Source: Bacteroidota bacterium
GTDB lineage: Bacteria; Bacteroidota; Bacteroidia; B-17B0; Aurantibacillaceae
DNA length: 64,000 bases
Assembly (NCBI GenBank): GCA_021155905.1
Contig: JAJNBG010000014.1
Coordinates: forward strand, 1 to 64,000
Reading direction: 5' to 3'
Below, in pieces: positions 1-9,507 of this stretch. Position 1 is the first letter of the stretch. Every line of letters begins with the position of its first letter. Under the pieces are notes generated by a model. That model was not told the DNA's origin and ran no database searches. It saw only the letters and a program-made list of their open reading frames with translations. A program made the translations under genes and the position numbers.

Positions 1-74
1 ACTTTGTGAGAGTTTTGAGCAGTTGCAGCTAAAGCAGCAAATGCGGCAAAACCGAAAAGTAATTGTTTTTTCAT
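1..74 (-). CDS. 5' end of a secreted/outer-membrane protein cut by the window edge (MKKQLLFGFAAFAALAATAQNSHKV...)
   Basis: Minus-strand ATG at 74 followed by an uninterrupted frame encoding a typical Sec signal peptide to the window edge. Confidence 0.6.
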   Translation of the reverse strand, partial: MKKQLLFGFAAFAALAATAQNSHK

Positions 75-160
75 GATTTTTTGGTTTTTTAATTAAACAA
101 CATTGAGACAAACTTAGCGATTAATAAATTGATTAACGAATAATTTAACAAAAAAAATTG

Positions 161-1480
161 CTACAAACATTCTACAATTTTCTCTAATTGCATTCCCCTC
201 GAACCCTTTATTAATATAGTAGAATCAACCATCTCCATGTCGCTCAAATATTTCTTTAATTCGTCGGTATTTAAAAAAAACTGATAATTTGGGAACTGAT
301 TTTTTAATAAAGAAAATTGAATTCCTACTAAAATTATCTTTTCGATGCCGGTTTTACTTAGGTTATCCAAAACAGTATGATGCTCAAGAGAACTGTATTC
401 TCCCAGTTCAAACATGTCCCCGAGTATAATTACTTTCCGTTTTAAAGACTGTTTACTGAAATTTTCAATAGCCAGATTCATACTGCTTGGATTAGCGTTA
501 TAAGCATCAAGAATAACTGAATTAGTTTTCGTTTTTAGCACCTGAGAACGATTCATTTCAGGCGTATAATTTCCCAGAGCCGAATTGATATCTTTTTTCT
601 CTACTCCAAAATAATGGCCAATACATGCGGCACATAACAAATTAATAAAATTATAGTGACCGAACATTTTCGTTCTTACTATTGGTTCCCCGTCCAGTTC
701 CTGGTTCTTTAAATTCCATTTAAACTCAACGAACTCAGTAGCAGAACATAATTGTCCATAAACATCAAATTCATTGTTTTCTCCATAATAAATCTTATCA
801 AGTCCATCACTCAGTTCTGTCAAAACAGGATCGTTTCCGTTAATGAATATTTTGCCATTTTTTTTCTTTAAATAGCGATACAATTCGGTTTTTCCTTTCT
901 TCACTCCCTCTTCACTGCCAAAGCCCTCCAAATGAGCTTTACCGATATTAGTAATTAAGCCAAAGTCCGGATCTGATAACCTTGATAGCATATCAATTTC
1001 TCCCTGGTGATTGGCTCCCATTTCAACGATAGCGATTTCATGCTCCCGTTTTATAGACAGTAGAGTAAGCGGAACTCCAATGTGATTATTCAGATTGCCT
1101 TTTGTAGCGTAAGTATTGTATTTTTTTGAAAGCACAGCATGGATCAATTCTTTATTGGTTGTTTTACCATTACTTCCCGTAATGCTGATAACGGGAATCC
1201 TCAATTGCTGTCGGTGATATTTTGCCAACTCCTGTAATGCCTCCAGAACATCTTTCACTAACAAGGTCTTGGTATTGCTGCAAACATCGATGTTATCTAC
1301 AACAGCATAAGCGCAACCAGCATCAATTGCTTTTTGTGCAAACTGGTTAGCGTCAAAATTAGTTCCTTTTAAAGCAAAAAAAATCGCTCCTTCTTCCAGT
1401 TTTCTTGTATCCGTTGTTATTCTTTGATTACAGGCAATAAACAATCTATGCAATTCCTCAGTACTGATGTATTTCTCCAT
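161..1480 (-). CDS. murF: UDP-N-acetylmuramoyl-tripeptide--D-alanyl-D-alanine ligase (MurF)
   Basis: 439 aa; Mur ligase P-loop VISITGSNGKTTNKE, DTRKLEEGAIFFALKG N-domain, DAYNANPSSM motif. Confidence 0.95.
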   Translation of the reverse strand: MEKYISTEELHRLFIACNQRITTDTRKLEEGAIFFALKGTNFDANQFAQKAIDAGCAYAVVDNIDVCSNTKTLLVKDVLEALQELAKYHRQQLRIPVISITGSNGKTTNKELIHAVLSKKYNTYATKGNLNNHIGVPLTLLSIKREHEIAIVEMGANHQGEIDMLSRLSDPDFGLITNIGKAHLEGFGSEEGVKKGKTELYRYLKKKNGKIFINGNDPVLTELSDGLDKIYYGENNEFDVYGQLCSATEFVEFKWNLKNQELDGEPIVRTKMFGHYNFINLLCAACIGHYFGVEKKDINSALGNYTPEMNRSQVLKTKTNSVILDAYNANPSSMNLAIENFSKQSLKRKVIILGDMFELGEYSSLEHHTVLDNLSKTGIEKIILVGIQFSLLKNQFPNYQFFLNTDELKKYLSDMEMVDSTILIKGSRGMQLEKIVECL

Positions 1481-1495
1481 GCCTTAAAATTAAAA

Positions 1496-1521
1496 AGCCC
1501 CTTATCGTTTGATAAGGGGCT
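1496..1521 (-). terminator. Rho-independent terminator downstream of the gldJ-like gene
   Basis: agccccttatc-gttt-gataaggggct perfect stem, T-run on the minus strand. Confidence 0.8.
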
Positions 1522-1543
1522 CTTCATATAGTTTTCAACAAAT

Positions 1544-3190
1544 TTATTTTCCTAATCCAACCGGACTACCAACTCTTACCATTGCACATCTGAATCCAAT
1601 GTATGCAGTAGCCTGTCTTTGATCTAAATAACGGCGTGTACCAGGATTTAACCAATAAGCTCTGTCTCTCCAGCTACCGCCTTTATAAACACGTGCTTTA
1701 TCATTAATCAGTGACGTTTTTGCGTATTCATACATTAAGCTATTTGCTCTTTCTCCATACGCTTCTTCCCCTTCAGTGTAATATAAACTGGAATTAACAT
1801 CGCCATCTAAATAACTGATATAATCTGATGTTTTGTAGTTTCTTCTCTCATCCAGGTTATCAGAAGAAATAGCTGATGTAACTTCTCTCCATTTTACACG
1901 ACCCGGGATATCAGATTTTCCATCTGAAGGGGCGTTTTTATATTCCTGAGCATCCTGAGTTAAAACAGTCAATACGCTGTCTGTCACTTCAGTAGTTTCC
2001 TGACTCACACCATGTGCAGAAGGAGCATTTACTTTATGTTTGAATTTCTGGAAAACAGGACCGTCAATGTTTGTAGAAATAGATCCGTCCGTACTATCCT
2101 TTACCTGCGTAACAAAAACGTTACCACGGAAAGGCCTGAATTCATCAGCATCCTGAGCGGTACTTGCTCTGTAAACATCCATAACCCATTCAGATACGTT
2201 ACCTGCCATGTTGTACAAGCCATAATCATTTGGCCAGTAAGAATAAACCGGAGCAGTAACGTCAGCATTATCATTCAGGAAACCTGCAGTTCCCATCATA
2301 TCACCATTACCACGCACAAAGTTTGCAGCAATCTGACCAATGTATTTTTCATCAGAGTTACGAACACCATGTCCGTTCCATGGGTAAATTCTACGATCGG
2401 TGATACGCTCACCAATTGTATTGCCAATTAAACCGTAAGCGGCGTATTCCCACTCAGCTTCTGTCGGTAAACGGTATTTCGGTAAAAAGATACCATCTTC
2501 CATTTTCACATCTCTCTCAGGATTTTGCTCATCAAAAGAAGGTAATTTTTGTTTTAACTGCCCTTGCCATTTACCTGATAAATAGGCTTCTGTACTGAAG
2601 TAATCCTGATCAGAAGGATTTGGAACATGATCCAATAAACCTTCACGGATTAAAATGAATTCGTTCACACGGTCTGTTCTCCATGCACAAAATTCATTGG
2701 CCTGTAACCAGTTGATACCTACTACAGGATAATCCCTGTAAGATGGGTGACGTAAATAATATTCTACATATGGCTCATTATAAGCTAATTTCTCTCTCCA
2801 TACCAAAGTATCCGGCAATGCTTTATAATAAATATCCGGGAAAGTAGGGCCAAACACGCGGTTTGTCCACCATAAATATTCTAAATAAGAAAAATTACTT
2901 ACCTCAGTCTCATCCATGTAAAATGAAGAAACTGTTACCCTACGCGGAACATTGTTCCATTCATAAGTAACATCCGTCTCATTACGTCCCATAGAAAAAG
3001 AACCACCCTCGATTAAAACTAATCCGGGTCCGGTTTCCTGTTCTTCATAAGGCATTTTTTCGAAGCCTCCATTATCAGGATCATTATATGACCAACCGGT
3101 CACCGGAGAACGTTCCATACCACAGGAGACAGCAAAAACCGATAAGATAATTGCGAGTGATTTTCGACTTTTAATGAAATTGAACTTCAT
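1544..3190 (-). CDS. gldJ: Gliding motility lipoprotein GldJ-like (FGE-sulfatase/SUMF1 domain)
   Basis: 548 aa; lipobox VSCG, FGE/SUMF1 motifs (GGSFSMG, YRLPTEAEWEYAA, YNMAGNVSEWV, YKGGSWRDRA, IGFRCAM); next to porU/porV. Confidence 0.85.
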   Translation of the reverse strand: MKFNFIKSRKSLAIILSVFAVSCGMERSPVTGWSYNDPDNGGFEKMPYEEQETGPGLVLIEGGSFSMGRNETDVTYEWNNVPRRVTVSSFYMDETEVSNFSYLEYLWWTNRVFGPTFPDIYYKALPDTLVWREKLAYNEPYVEYYLRHPSYRDYPVVGINWLQANEFCAWRTDRVNEFILIREGLLDHVPNPSDQDYFSTEAYLSGKWQGQLKQKLPSFDEQNPERDVKMEDGIFLPKYRLPTEAEWEYAAYGLIGNTIGERITDRRIYPWNGHGVRNSDEKYIGQIAANFVRGNGDMMGTAGFLNDNADVTAPVYSYWPNDYGLYNMAGNVSEWVMDVYRASTAQDADEFRPFRGNVFVTQVKDSTDGSISTNIDGPVFQKFKHKVNAPSAHGVSQETTEVTDSVLTVLTQDAQEYKNAPSDGKSDIPGRVKWREVTSAISSDNLDERRNYKTSDYISYLDGDVNSSLYYTEGEEAYGERANSLMYEYAKTSLINDKARVYKGGSWRDRAYWLNPGTRRYLDQRQATAYIGFRCAMVRVGSPVGLGK

Positions 3191-3252
3191 GTTTTGATAT
3201 TTAATTTAAGGCTATAACGGTTAATTAACAAAAAGGTTACAAAAATATATTT

Positions 3253-4206
3253 TTAGAATGATGGGCAACTGATGGTTCTGTATTTTTTCTTTTTAGGACG
3301 GCATTCAAATTGGATTTGAAGAGACACTTCATGAGAACCGGCAGTATTACTTGACAATTTGGATACAGTTACATCATAACTATACCCTACTTTTAAATGA
3401 TCTGATTGAAGACCAATCAAAACGATAAATGCATCTGAGTTTCTGTACCATAACCCCCCTACAAAACTTCCTTTTACAAAGTATAAACCTAAGTTTAACT
3501 GTGTAAAGTTTTGTTGCTGCTGAAATAATACGTTTGGAGAAATAAAAGATTCATTCCCTTTTTCCAAAGGAATAATGGCACCGGCATGCCCGGTAATTTT
3601 CATTGGTAATTTAGAAGGTCCCTGCAAACCTTCGTCAGGCTGAGTAATATGATGGGCTGCAAAGCCAACAAAATAACGTTTGCTGTAACCTAAAAGGCCG
3701 GCTGAGAAATCAAGGTTTGTTTTATTCTGAGCAGGAATAATTTCGTTGGTGTTCCAGACAAATCCTCTTCTTGCATCAATCATATCACCAAAATTAAGTT
3801 TTGTGCGATCCAACGATTTCTGAAAAAAACCAGCCTGTAATCCTGCTTTAATAGAAAATTCACGGGTTACAGGTAAAAGGTAGGAATACATTAAACTTGC
3901 GTTTGTTGATTTTAAAGTTCCATGAGCCTGGTCGTCCTGAGTAACAATTAATCCTAAACCACCACTTATTGCATCAATATGCTGATCGTAAGATGCGCTA
4001 TATGTAACATACGTTCCTGATAAATTTGGCCACTGATTTCTGTAATTCATGCAAATTCGGGGACATCTCGCGGTTCCAGCAAAAGCAGGGTTTAGATATA
4101 ACGGATTTGCATAAAACTGTGTAAATTGAGGGTCCTGAGCCTGCAAGTCTTGCCAAATGCCGGTAATACAAACAATTGAGAGTAATAATATCAGTTTTTT
4201 CGCCAT
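3253..4206 (-). CDS. PorP/SprF family type IX secretion system membrane protein
   Basis: 317 aa; DPQFTQFYANPLYLNPAFAGT N-terminal motif and CRPKKKKYRTISCPSF tail typical of PorP/SprF. Confidence 0.9.
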   Translation of the reverse strand: MAKKLILLLSIVCITGIWQDLQAQDPQFTQFYANPLYLNPAFAGTARCPRICMNYRNQWPNLSGTYVTYSASYDQHIDAISGGLGLIVTQDDQAHGTLKSTNASLMYSYLLPVTREFSIKAGLQAGFFQKSLDRTKLNFGDMIDARRGFVWNTNEIIPAQNKTNLDFSAGLLGYSKRYFVGFAAHHITQPDEGLQGPSKLPMKITGHAGAIIPLEKGNESFISPNVLFQQQQNFTQLNLGLYFVKGSFVGGLWYRNSDAFIVLIGLQSDHLKVGYSYDVTVSKLSSNTAGSHEVSLQIQFECRPKKKKYRTISCPSF

Positions 4207-4263
4207 GTAAAGTTATTTTACTTAATCTATTCCTAATCACAAATATAACTTCTAATTTCAAAA

Positions 4264-7200
4264 ATAAAAACTTTTACAATATTTTCTTGCTGCTCGTTAG
4301 GTTATTCTCAGATAACCAAACAAACTTTTGAAAAAAACACTCCTAACAAAAATTCAGAGCCCAAATCTTCAATTGAAAAACCTTTTTTTTTAAATAAAAC
4401 TCATCGTGATTACAGTCGTAATAATTTACCCTATTTCCTGGAACACCAAATTATTCAAAACACATCTGTTCCTTCTTTCAAACTTGAAAATATTGTTACC
4501 CGGGAACTAAACCCAAAGGAAGTGGAATTTGTTTCTGAATTTAAGCATCTCATTACCCCAAATTTTGAGATATCAGCATCGTTAGGTAAATCGGGGCAGG
4601 AAAATTTAGTTTACGCTAAAATAATTCCTATCAGGCTTAATCCGAGCACTAATAAATTTGAATTTTTAGAATCCTATACTCCCTTTTGGGATAAACAAAA
4701 TAACAACACAAACCTCTCGCCAAACCAATTCAAGAAAAATAAAAAAACCACTGTCACCACTTCTGTTTTAGCAACGGGGAACTGGTATAAAATTGGCGTT
4801 ACACAAGAAGGGGTATATAAAATTAATAGAAGTTTCCTGGCCAGTTTAGGGTTGGATGTTTCAGCTATAAACCCGCAGAATATAAGAATTTATGGTAATG
4901 GCGGAAAATTAATGCCTGAAAAAAACGCTGATTTTAGGCACGATGATTTACAGGAAAATGCCATTTCAGTTATCGGAGAAAATGACGGCGTATTTGATGC
5001 CAATGACTATATTCTGTTTTATGGCCAAAGCACAGATGACTGGAGAAAAATACCGGGTTCAAAAATGCCATTTGATCATCAGCTACATTATTTCAGCGAC
5101 ACATCATTTTATTTTATTACAACCGATCTTGGGCCCGGAAAAAGAGTACTTTCTCAAGGTTCATTACCAAATACACCAAACGTAACAACCAGCACACAAG
5201 ATTATTTTGGTTTTCATGAATTAAATAACACCAATGTTGTAAAAAGTGGAAGGGAATTTTTTGGTGAAAAATTTGACGTTGCTACTACCTTTTCCTTTCC
5301 TTTTTCAATTCCGAATGCAGTTGTGGGCGATAGTGTATATGTAAGGGCCGGTGTTTTGTCCAGAAGTAACCAGGTATCCGGTTATTCTGTGAATTTTAAC
5401 AGCGGAGCATTTACATTTACCTGTTTGGCTACAAACATTTCATCTTATTTAGCGGATGTGGGTTACTATGGAGAAGGCACAAAAGGTGGAGTGCTAGTTT
5501 CTTCCGTTTTATCTGTTTCTGTTTCTAAAACAACACCACAGGCAACAGGCTGGCTTGACAAAGTTGTTTTTAACTGCAGAAGAAACTTAGTCTTTAATCA
5601 ATCACAATTTAATTTCAGGGATCGCAGAACAGTAGTTGGCGGAAACTCTTATGCGAAATATTTAATGACTAACAACAATGTAGAAGCACCTTTAATCTGG
5701 GATGTTACTGACCCAATGAATATAAAGGAACAGATGTATAATACGAATTCAAACACGCTTGATTTTACATCAACTTCTGATTCCTTAAGAGAATTTTGTG
5801 TTTTTCTCAATACCCAGGCTTATTCACCTAAAGCATACGGTTCCATTCCAAATCAAAATTTACATTCCATTATGCAAGCTGATTTTGTAATAGTAACCCA
5901 TCCATTATTTTTAGCCGAAGCTCAGAAGATAGCGAGTATTCATCAAACTTACGATACACTAACTTATGCTATTGCGACGACGCAGCAAGTTTACAACGAG
6001 TTTTCATCCGGCACCCCTGATATCGGAGGAATAAGGGATTTTGTAAAGATGCTTTACAAACGACCTTCTGACCCGAATTTAGCAACTAAGTATTTATTAT
6101 TACTGGGAGACGGATCTTACAAAAACAAAGATATTAATGGCAGCGGTAATACAGCCCTGGTACCTACTTACGAAACACCAAACTCCTCTTCTTTTATCAG
6201 CTCTTTTGTTACGGATGACTATTTTGGTTTGATGGATGATGATGAAGGAGACTTGCAGTCAAATGGTATTGACCTTGTAGATATTGGTGTCGGACGCTTT
6301 CCCGTGAAAAATAAAGCGGAGGCAGTAGCCGTTACAAATAAAGTAGAACATTATTATAAACGTAACTTTAATTTTGACGTGAATGCTATTGAAACTTCAT
6401 GTACAACAGCTGAAAATGATTATCCTCAGGGCGATTGGAGGAACTGGGTATGTTTTGTAGGAGATGATGAAGATAATAATGAGCATGTTAACCAGGCTAA
6501 CTCCCTGGCGAATAAAGTATATGTTAGTGACAAAAATTATAACGTTGACAAAATATTTTTGGATTCATATGTGCAAACTTCTACGCCAGGTGGCGACCGC
6601 TACCTTGACGCTAATAATGACTTGAATAGAAGGGTTGAAAAAGGTGCGCTAATTGTTAACTATACGGGACATGGCGGTGAATTAGGCTTAGCAGAGGAAA
6701 GAATTGTAGAAGTGTCCCAGATTTTAAACTGGAAAAATAAAAATAACTTACCTCTAATGGTTACCGCCACTTGCGAGTTTAGCAGGTTTGACGATCCGGA
6801 CAGAACATCTGCAGGAGAATATTGTTTATTAAATGAGCAGGGCGGCGCGATTGCATTAATGACCACGGTGCGATTAGCCTTTTCCGGCCTTAATTTTATA
6901 TTAAATAGTGCATTTTATGATTACGCATTAAGCCCATTGCCAAATGGAAAAATGCCACATATTGGCGATATCTATAAATTAACGAAACGTGATGTTGGTA
7001 CAAATGAACAATACAGAAACTTTGTGATACTTGGTGATCCGGCCTTACGATTGTCGTATCCCGAACAAAAGGTATATACGTCTACAATTAATTCGCAGAC
7101 ATTAACTACAAGCTCAAGTGATACCCTAAAAGCATTATCGCTGGTGAGTGTTACCGGATATGTTGGTGATAAAAACGGAAATAAATTAACGAATTTCAAC

Positions 7201-8148
7201 GGTGTTGCATATCCTACAGTTTTTGATAAGGAAGCTACAATATATACATTGGGAAATGATGCCGGATCAAATGTTATTTCTTTTCCTTTACAAAAAAATA
7301 TTATTTATAAAGGTAAATCTGAAGTAATTAATGGAGAATTTTCTTTTTCATTTTTAGTCCCTAAAGACATTACTTATAATTTCGGCAAGGGTAAAATAAG
7401 CTACTATGCACACAATGGAATTAATGATGCAAACGGATATTATGATAAGGTTGTGATTGGCGGATCAAATACAAATGCAATAGCAGATAATCAAGGGCCG
7501 AATGTTAGCTTATACATGAATGATAAAAAATTTGTATCAGGAGGAACGACCAATGAAAATCCGAAAATATATGCGGAAATAACAGATGTGAGCGGTATTA
7601 ATACGATTGGAACCGGTATCGGGCATGATGTGGTAGCTGTTTTGGATGAAAATTCCAGTAAACCAATTATATTGAATGACTATTATGTTTCCGACCTTAA
7701 CACCTATCAATCGGGAAAAATCAGGTACCCCTTAAATGAACTGCCTGAAGGGAATCATACCTTAAGTCTGAAAGTATGGGACGTGCAAAATAATTCTACT
7801 TCTTCAGTTACTGATTTTGTTGTGTCCAGTCAGGCTGATTTAGCGTTGACACACATTTTAAATTACCCAAACCCATTTACATCAAAAACAAAATTCTTCA
7901 TAGAGCATAATCAGTGTTGTGTTTCTTTAAAAGTTTTAATTCAGATTTATACAATATCAGGAAAGGTTGTAAAATCCATAAACAAAACAATAATTAATGA
8001 AGGCTTCCGTTTTGATGGTATAGAATGGGATGGCAAGGATGAATACGGTGATAAATTAGCAAGAGGTGTTTATATATATAGAGTTTCAGTTACAGATGGC
8101 GCAAAGAAAAAAGCTGATAAAATTGAAAAGTTAGTAATTCTAAATTAA
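4264..8148 (+). CDS. porU: Type IX secretion system sortase PorU (C25 peptidase); N-terminus extended upstream of the ORF-track start, exact start codon uncertain
   Basis: C25 motifs NYTGHGGE (His) and VTATCEFSRFDDP (Cys), C-terminal type A-like sorting domain (NYPNPFTSKTKF...GVYIYRVSV). Frame 1 is open from 4249 and encodes family-like sequence well before the GTG at 4522. Confidence 0.85.
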   Translation: MKTFTIFSCCSLGYSQITKQTFEKNTPNKNSEPKSSIEKPFFLNKTHRDYSRNNLPYFLEHQIIQNTSVPSFKLENIVTRELNPKEVEFVSEFKHLITPNFEISASLGKSGQENLVYAKIIPIRLNPSTNKFEFLESYTPFWDKQNNNTNLSPNQFKKNKKTTVTTSVLATGNWYKIGVTQEGVYKINRSFLASLGLDVSAINPQNIRIYGNGGKLMPEKNADFRHDDLQENAISVIGENDGVFDANDYILFYGQSTDDWRKIPGSKMPFDHQLHYFSDTSFYFITTDLGPGKRVLSQGSLPNTPNVTTSTQDYFGFHELNNTNVVKSGREFFGEKFDVATTFSFPFSIPNAVVGDSVYVRAGVLSRSNQVSGYSVNFNSGAFTFTCLATNISSYLADVGYYGEGTKGGVLVSSVLSVSVSKTTPQATGWLDKVVFNCRRNLVFNQSQFNFRDRRTVVGGNSYAKYLMTNNNVEAPLIWDVTDPMNIKEQMYNTNSNTLDFTSTSDSLREFCVFLNTQAYSPKAYGSIPNQNLHSIMQADFVIVTHPLFLAEAQKIASIHQTYDTLTYAIATTQQVYNEFSSGTPDIGGIRDFVKMLYKRPSDPNLATKYLLLLGDGSYKNKDINGSGNTALVPTYETPNSSSFISSFVTDDYFGLMDDDEGDLQSNGIDLVDIGVGRFPVKNKAEAVAVTNKVEHYYKRNFNFDVNAIETSCTTAENDYPQGDWRNWVCFVGDDEDNNEHVNQANSLANKVYVSDKNYNVDKIFLDSYVQTSTPGGDRYLDANNDLNRRVEKGALIVNYTGHGGELGLAEERIVEVSQILNWKNKNNLPLMVTATCEFSRFDDPDRTSAGEYCLLNEQGGAIALMTTVRLAFSGLNFILNSAFYDYALSPLPNGKMPHIGDIYKLTKRDVGTNEQYRNFVILGDPALRLSYPEQKVYTSTINSQTLTTSSSDTLKALSLVSVTGYVGDKNGNKLTNFNGVAYPTVFDKEATIYTLGNDAGSNVISFPLQKNIIYKGKSEVINGEFSFSFLVPKDITYNFGKGKISYYAHNGINDANGYYDKVVIGGSNTNAIADNQGPNVSLYMNDKKFVSGGTTNENPKIYAEITDVSGINTIGTGIGHDVVAVLDENSSKPIILNDYYVSDLNTYQSGKIRYPLNELPEGNHTLSLKVWDVQNNSTSSVTDFVVSSQADLALTHILNYPNPFTSKTKFFIEHNQCCVSLKVLIQIYTISGKVVKSINKTIINEGFRFDGIEWDGKDEYGDKLARGVYIYRVSVTDGAKKKADKIEKLVILN

Positions 8149-8151
8149 TTA

Positions 8152-8159
8152 TATCTTTG
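8152..8159 (+). promoter_or_regulatory. Candidate Bacteroidota -7 element TATCTTTG upstream of porV
   Basis: Matches TAnnTTTG consensus just after the porU stop and 30 bp before the porV ATG; -33 element not clear. Confidence 0.4.
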
Positions 8160-8188
8160 GTGCTCTCTTTAAAAAAAAAGACAAGACA

Positions 8189-9457
8189 ATGCAAAAACGA
8201 ATTATAGGAACGGTTGGAACAGGAGTTATTTTGTCTTCACAGGCATTGGCTCAGAATGGCGCATCATCGAAGGCGCTCACAACACAGGAATTAAGTGGAA
8301 GAGTAAATACAATTACTACGGCAGTACCATTTTTAATGATATGCCCTGATTCTAAACAGGGTGGCATGGGTGAAGTGGGAGCAGCAACTCCAGCGGACGG
8401 CAACAGCATTCATTGGAATGTAGCCAAAATGATCTTTGCTGAAAAAAAAGGCGGTGCTGCTATTTCAGTTACACCATGGTTGAAACAACTGGTACCCGAT
8501 ATTTATCTTTATTACATTTCGGGTTATGGTAAGATAAGTAAAACCCAGGCGATTGGAGCATCCCTTCGTTATTTTTCTCTTGGTAACATCACCTTCACCG
8601 ATATCGTTGGTAATACAACCGGGCAGTTCAGGCCAAATGAATTTGCCCTTGATCTTGCGTATTCTCAAAAACTTTCCAAAACTTTTTCTGCAGGTTTAGC
8701 AGCAAGATACGTTCGTTCTAATCTTACCGGTAACTATACGTTGAGTAACGGTCAGCCCACTAAGCCTGGAACATCCACTGCTGTAGATGTAGGTTTATAT
8801 TATCAGTCACAGAAAATAAAAATAAATGATAAAGATGCAATTGCCAGTTTAGGTTTGGTGATAAGCAATATCGGCTCAAAGCTTTCTTATTCTGTGAAAA
8901 AGGATTTCATTCCTATCAACATGCGTTTGGGCGGTGGACTTAAATTTGAAGTGGATGAAACCAACACCTTTGGAATTTATGGAGACATTAATAAATTATT
9001 AGTTCCAACTCAACCCGTGTATCAAAAAGCCCTGGACTCTTTAGGAAACGAAACTCCTTATGATGCTATTGATCCGGCAACAGGTGAAAAAGTGATAGCT
9101 GCAGGTAAAGATCCCAATGTTGGAGTGGCTAAAGGAATGCTACAATCCTTTAGTGATGCGCCGGGCGGAGGAAAAGAAGAATTAAATGAAATCAATTATA
9201 GTATCGGTTTCGAATATTGGTATGCCAAAACCTTTGCCGTAAGGGCAGGGTATTTTAATGAAGCCAAAACAAAAGGTAACCGTAAATTTTTCACTGCCGG
9301 TATCGGTTTAAGATACAATGTATTTGGTCTGGATATGGCTTACCTGATTCCGGTTACTCAACGTAATCCGTTACAAAACACATTACGTTTTACTTTAACG
9401 TTTGACTTTGATGCATTCAAGGAACAAAATAAGGAAGCACCGAAGCCAACTGAATAA
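8189..9457 (+). CDS. porV: Type IX secretion system outer membrane protein PorV (LptO)
   Basis: 422 aa; TTAVPFLMICPDSKQGGMGEVGAATPADGNSIHWNVAKM motif, beta-barrel ending, directly downstream of porU. Confidence 0.9.
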   Translation: MQKRIIGTVGTGVILSSQALAQNGASSKALTTQELSGRVNTITTAVPFLMICPDSKQGGMGEVGAATPADGNSIHWNVAKMIFAEKKGGAAISVTPWLKQLVPDIYLYYISGYGKISKTQAIGASLRYFSLGNITFTDIVGNTTGQFRPNEFALDLAYSQKLSKTFSAGLAARYVRSNLTGNYTLSNGQPTKPGTSTAVDVGLYYQSQKIKINDKDAIASLGLVISNIGSKLSYSVKKDFIPINMRLGGGLKFEVDETNTFGIYGDINKLLVPTQPVYQKALDSLGNETPYDAIDPATGEKVIAAGKDPNVGVAKGMLQSFSDAPGGGKEELNEINYSIGFEYWYAKTFAVRAGYFNEAKTKGNRKFFTAGIGLRYNVFGLDMAYLIPVTQRNPLQNTLRFTLTFDFDAFKEQNKEAPKPTE

Positions 9458-9480
9458 GTTTTATATAAAACACTTAATAA

Positions 9481-9507
9481 AAAAATCCCGAATTAATCGG
9501 GATTTTT
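9481..9507. terminator. Bidirectional terminator between convergent porV and proline dehydrogenase genes
   Basis: aaaaatcccg-aattaat-cgggattttt perfect inverted repeat. Confidence 0.8.

Noticed and set aside
2012-2598. Plus-strand ORFs 2012-2431 and 2416-2598
   Set aside because: Antisense to the well-supported gldJ-like gene; no recognisable protein features.
3998-4261. Minus-strand 87-aa ORF
   Set aside because: Out-of-frame overlap with the PorP/SprF-like gene; no domain-like composition.
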